A stretch of DNA of 8,962 bases from DAOMOP01 sp035444405 (lineage in GTDB: Bacteria > Pseudomonadota > Gammaproteobacteria > Burkholderiales > Rhodocyclaceae): positions 1 through 8,962 of the forward strand of contig DAOMOP010000168.1 of NCBI GenBank assembly GCA_035444405.1, in the 5' to 3' direction. The notes beneath the pieces are model-generated. The model had not been told where the DNA came from. It did no database searches and saw only the letters and a program-made list of their open reading frames with translations. Made by a program: the position numbers and the translations under genes. Positions 6,361-8,962 of the stretch are shown one piece after another (the first letter of the stretch is position 1; every line of letters starts with the position of its first letter).

Positions 6361-6549
6361 GGCATCCTCGGCAGCGAGGTCTCCGGTCTTGCGCCGGCGC
6401 TGCGCAGCGGGCCGGGCGTTGCCGATGGTGAGATGAACGAAACGTAATCGGCGCGTCAGCATCGCGTCGGTGGCCGCACGGCACGATGGCATGTCGTCGC
6501 CGACGAGTGCGACGAAACGCTATCAAATAGTGGCAAGGGAGAATTTTCG
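6361..6549 (+). other. Intergenic region between kinase-like gene and DUF3141 gene
   Basis: This 189-bp gap holds no supported gene. Near its left end are a short inverted repeat (CCTCG-GCAG-CGAGG, 6366-6379) and two abutting palindromes (GCGCCGGCGC at 6391-6400 and CGCTGCGCAGCG at 6398-6409), which could mark the end of the metal-operon transcript. The right end is distinctly more AT-rich (6516-6549, with TATCAAATAG and GAATTTTCG). It probably contains the promoter of the next gene, but no convincing -35/-10 pair can be named. Confidence 0.4.
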
Positions 6550-8352
6550 ATGAAACCAGCGACCAGAACCAAACGGCCCGCCCTCCACACAGCGGCATCG
6601 CCAAGGAACGCTCGTGAAGCGCACCGAGCCACATTGGCCGCGACCACAATCCCGCGGCCAGCGAGCGTGGCAGCAGCCGCCAAAGCAGCAAAATCGGCCG
6701 ATGCATGGCGCTACCCGCTCGACTGGTGGCAGCGCAGCGTGCTGTTTCTCGACACGCTGCGCCGGCGCGCCGACAACATGCTCGAGCACGAGCGGGCCGG
6801 CCTGCCGCCGCTGCTCGACTTCAAGTACGAGATGCTCCTCGACGCGCGGCGCTTCACGCGGCCGGCGAACTATGCGCTGCTCAGGATCACCGAGGTCGGC
6901 GACGAATGCTGGGAAGCCTGCGTGAAGCCGGATCGCCCGCCGGTCGTCATCGTCGATCCGCGCGCCGGCCACGGGCCCGGCATCGGCGGCTTCAAGCGCG
7001 CGTCCGAGGTCGGCATGGCCCTGCACGAAGGCCATCCGGTGTATTTCGTCAGCTTCTTTCCGGAACCGGTTCCCGGGCAAACGCTCGCGGACGTGCTTCA
7101 CGCATTGCGCCGCTTCGTCGAGGCGGTCGCGACGCGTCATGCGGGCAAGCCGCCGGTGCTGTACGGCAACTGCCAGGCCGGCTGGGCGGTGACGCTGCTC
7201 GCCGCCGACTGCGAGGGGCTCGCCGGCCCGGTGGTGTTGAACGGTTCGCCGCTGTCGTACTGGGCGGGCGAGTCGGGCGTGAACCCGATGCGTGTCTCGG
7301 GCGGGCTGCTCGGCGGCGCATGGCTCGCCGAGCTCGCGGCCGACCTCGGCGACGGCCGCTTCGACGGCGCGTGGCTCGCGCAGAATTTCGAGAACCTCAA
7401 GCCCGAGAAGGCGATCTGGGAGAAGCACGCCGCGCTGTTCCACCACATCGACAGCGAAGCGGAGCGTTTTCTCGACTTCGAGCGCTGGTGGAACGGCTTC
7501 TACGCGCTGAGCCGCGACGAGATCGTCGCGATCGTCGAGGACCTGTTCATCGGCAACAAGCTCGAGCAGGGCAAGCTGCACATCTGCAAAGGCTGTACCG
7601 TCGACCTGCGCCGCATCCGCCACCCGCTCGTCGTGTTCGCGTCGTACGGCGACAACATCACGCCGCCGCACCAGGCGCTGGGCTGGATTCCGGCAGTCTA
7701 TGAGGACACCGACGATCTGAAGCGCGCCGGCCAGCGCATCGTCTACCTGACCCATCCGCACGTCGGCCACCTCGGCATCTTCGTCTCGTCCGACGTCGCC
7801 CGCTTCGAGCACCACGCGATCCTCGAGAGCCTGGACGCGATCGAGGCGCTCGCGCCCGGCCTCTACGAGATGAAGGTCGACAACCCGAGTGGCGATCCGG
7901 AGTGCCACCAGCCGCAGTACAGCGTGCGCTTCGAGGAGCGCAGCGTCGAGGCGCTGCGCTTTCCGCACCAGAACGACGCGTTCGAGCGCGCCGCCGCGGT
8001 ATCGACATTCAACGTGTCGTTGTATCGGATGTTTGTCGCCCCGTGGGTCCGGATGGCCACCAACCCATGGACTGCCGAGGCAATGAAGTGGCTGCACCCG
8101 ATGCGCACCGGCCGTTATCTGTTCTCTGACGCGTTCAATCCATGGATGCGGGGCGTCGCGGCGCTCGCCGAGGCCGTCGCCAAGGCTCGTGAGCCCCTGC
8201 CCGACGATCATCCGATGATCGAGCACGAGCGCGCGTTCATCGAGCAGGTTTCCAAGGCGATCGAGCATGGCCGCAACGCGCGCGACGCCGTTGCGGAGCA
8301 GGCATTCAGTGCCCTGTACGGCGGCGCGAACCACGTCGAGGCGGAGCGATGA
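6550..8352 (+). CDS. DUF3141-family alpha/beta-hydrolase-like protein (PHA synthase/depolymerase-related)
   Basis: This is a 600-residue DUF3141 protein. After a low-complexity, basic and Ala-rich N-terminal tail (about 1-48) comes DAWRYPLDWWQRSVLFLDTLR, typical of the family and reminiscent of PHA synthase N-termini. The hydrolase core has a strand followed by YGNCQAGW, which places Cys 208 in a nucleophile elbow similar to the G-x-C-x-G-G box of PHA synthases. Asp 368 (SYGDNITPP) and His 407 (HVGHLGIF) are in the right order to complete a Cys-Asp-His triad. CKGC at 346-349 is a possible metal or disulfide pair. Family members are found near phosphotransacetylase, acetate kinase and PHA genes, but their reaction is not established. 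The start is supported by AAGGGAGA at 6535-6542, eight bases before ATG. The stop overlaps a possible downstream ATG (ATGA, 8349-8352). The family is fairly sure; the catalytic role is inference. Confidence 0.88.
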   Translation: MKPATRTKRPALHTAASPRNAREAHRATLAATTIPRPASVAAAAKAAKSADAWRYPLDWWQRSVLFLDTLRRRADNMLEHERAGLPPLLDFKYEMLLDARRFTRPANYALLRITEVGDECWEACVKPDRPPVVIVDPRAGHGPGIGGFKRASEVGMALHEGHPVYFVSFFPEPVPGQTLADVLHALRRFVEAVATRHAGKPPVLYGNCQAGWAVTLLAADCEGLAGPVVLNGSPLSYWAGESGVNPMRVSGGLLGGAWLAELAADLGDGRFDGAWLAQNFENLKPEKAIWEKHAALFHHIDSEAERFLDFERWWNGFYALSRDEIVAIVEDLFIGNKLEQGKLHICKGCTVDLRRIRHPLVVFASYGDNITPPHQALGWIPAVYEDTDDLKRAGQRIVYLTHPHVGHLGIFVSSDVARFEHHAILESLDAIEALAPGLYEMKVDNPSGDPECHQPQYSVRFEERSVEALRFPHQNDAFERAAAVSTFNVSLYRMFVAPWVRMATNPWTAEAMKWLHPMRTGRYLFSDAFNPWMRGVAALAEAVAKAREPLPDDHPMIEHERAFIEQVSKAIEHGRNARDAVAEQAFSALYGGANHVEAER

Positions 8353-8483
8353 TCGCACTTCCCTTGAGCGGCCGCGTCGTGCTGGTGAATGCAGCGCGTG
8401 CGCACGCATACAGGAAGCCCGGCTGCCAGCGCGCCGGCCTGGGCTCGATGCCGATTCGAGCTGCGGCGCGGGTGAGGCCGTGA
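8349..8483 (+). CDS. Possible 44-codon ORF between DUF3141 gene and permease, doubtful
   Basis: This small ORF starts at an ATG overlapping the DUF3141 stop (ATGA) with a purine-rich GAGGCGGAG just upstream. It ends in a TGA overlapping the GTG start of the permease (GTGA). The first residues, IALPLSGRVVLVNAARA, faintly resemble the N-terminal nucleotide-binding strand of short-chain dehydrogenases (L-x-GRV-x-LVTGAARG). The Gly-rich motif is not conserved, and the rest (Arg/Ala-rich) matches nothing I recognise. It may be a coupling peptide, a gene remnant, or simply non-coding sequence. The double overlap is the only strong argument for it. Confidence 0.3.
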   Translation: MIALPLSGRVVLVNAARAHAYRKPGCQRAGLGSMPIRAAARVRP

Positions 8484-8962
8484 TCGGTCTCATCGGCGTG
8501 CTGCTGGCGCTCGGGCTGCTGATGTACTTGGCGTTTCGCGGCGTCAGCGTACTGCTGCTGGGGCCGGCGATGGCACTGCTCGCGGCGACCTTCGCCGCCG
8601 GCACGCCCTTGCTCGCGACCTATACGCAGCTCTTCATGTCGTCGGCCGGCGGTTTCATCGTGCAGTATTTTCCGCTGTTCCTGCTCGGTGCGATCTTCGG
8701 GAAGCTGGTCGAGGACAGCGGCGCAGCCGAGGCGATCGCGCGCGGCATCGTCGGCCGGCTCGGCGGCCACCGCGCGATCCTCGCCGTCGTACTGGCGTGC
8801 GCGGTGCTGACCTATGGCGGCGTGTCGCTGTTCGTCGTGGCCTTCGCGGTGTTTCCGATCGCCGCAGCGCTGTTTCGCCAAGCCGGCATCCCGAAACGGC
8901 TGATTCCGGCGACGATCGCGCTCGGCGCCTTCACCTTCACGATGACCGCCCTGCCCGGCACC
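8480..8962 (+). CDS. GntP-family permease, N-terminal part, 3' end outside window
   Basis: This open frame of 161 codons reaches the right edge and encodes a very hydrophobic protein. It has helices at about 1-19, 22-41, 58-78 and a long hydrophobic stretch at about 94-134. The text FPLFLLGAIFGKLVEDSGAAEAIA, followed by LTYGGVSLFVVAFAVFPIA and IALGAFTFTMTALPGT, is characteristic of the GntP family, which are proton symporters for gluconate and other hydroxyacids. Members adjacent to PHA or hydroxybutyrate genes are thought to carry 3-hydroxybutyrate; the DUF3141 neighbour points that way, but the substrate cannot be read from the sequence. GTG 8480 is the best start because no upstream ATG lies in frame. 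GGGTGAGG at 8470-8477 is unusually close to it, so the internal ATG at 8522 (codon 15) remains an alternative. About two thirds of the usual ~450 residues are missing because of the window edge. Confidence 0.9.
   Translation, partial: MIGLIGVLLALGLLMYLAFRGVSVLLLGPAMALLAATFAAGTPLLATYTQLFMSSAGGFIVQYFPLFLLGAIFGKLVEDSGAAEAIARGIVGRLGGHRAILAVVLACAVLTYGGVSLFVVAFAVFPIAAALFRQAGIPKRLIPATIALGAFTFTMTALPGT

Noticed and set aside
4711..6492. 593-codon open frame on the minus strand
   Set aside because: It is antisense to the ABC1 kinase gene, which carries all family motifs. The minus frame gives an Arg/Ala/His-rich text without any recognisable domain, as expected for a shadow in GC-rich DNA.
6523..8604. 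693-codon open frame on the minus strand
   Set aside because: It lies opposite the DUF3141 gene and runs into the permease. Its composition is shadow-like (Arg, Val, Asp, Ala) and no motif is visible. The + strand genes have motifs and ribosome binding sites.

Overview
The window is GC-rich and all supported genes lie on the + strand. Codon use is typical of a high-GC proteobacterium. The gene content (YHS-type copper ATPase, DUF2933, isoprenylcysteine-methyltransferase-like protein, DUF3141 protein, GntP permease) most resembles a betaproteobacterium of the Burkholderiales/Rhodocyclales type. This assignment is inferred from family knowledge, not from a phylogenetic marker.

Region 1 (1-4739) is a copper/heavy-metal resistance block. 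It opens with the C-terminal part of a PIB-1 (Cu+) P-type ATPase that runs off the left edge. After a 133-bp gap with two GC-rich inverted repeats comes a tight cluster: a small secreted protein of unknown function, a His-rich DUF2933 membrane protein, a membrane methyltransferase of the ICMT type (ATGA overlap), and a second P-type ATPase with two N-terminal YHS metal-binding domains. The second ATPase is the most unusual gene here. It lacks, in frame, the roughly 115 residues that normally lie between the TGES motif and the phosphorylated DKTGT motif, so the M3 and M4 helices and the CPC copper-binding motif are absent. The left edge of the window happens to fall at the homologous position in the first ATPase, so an assembly effect must be excluded.

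Region 2 (4762-6360) is a full-length ABC1/AarF/UbiB-type atypical kinase with two C-terminal membrane helices. It starts 22 bp after the second ATPase and is probably co-transcribed with it.

Region 3 (6550-8962) looks metabolically different. A DUF3141 alpha/beta-hydrolase-like protein, related to polyhydroxyalkanoate synthases/depolymerases and carrying a Cys nucleophile, is followed by a possible 44-codon ORF and by the 5' part of a GntP-family permease that runs off the right edge. DUF3141 and GntP proteins are known near 3-hydroxybutyrate/PHA genes, so this end may belong to carbon-storage or short-chain hydroxyacid metabolism.

No tRNA, rRNA, CRISPR array, transposase or integrase was seen. 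I do not see a wholly new system. The best candidate for something new is the metal cluster containing the CPC-less double-YHS ATPase.
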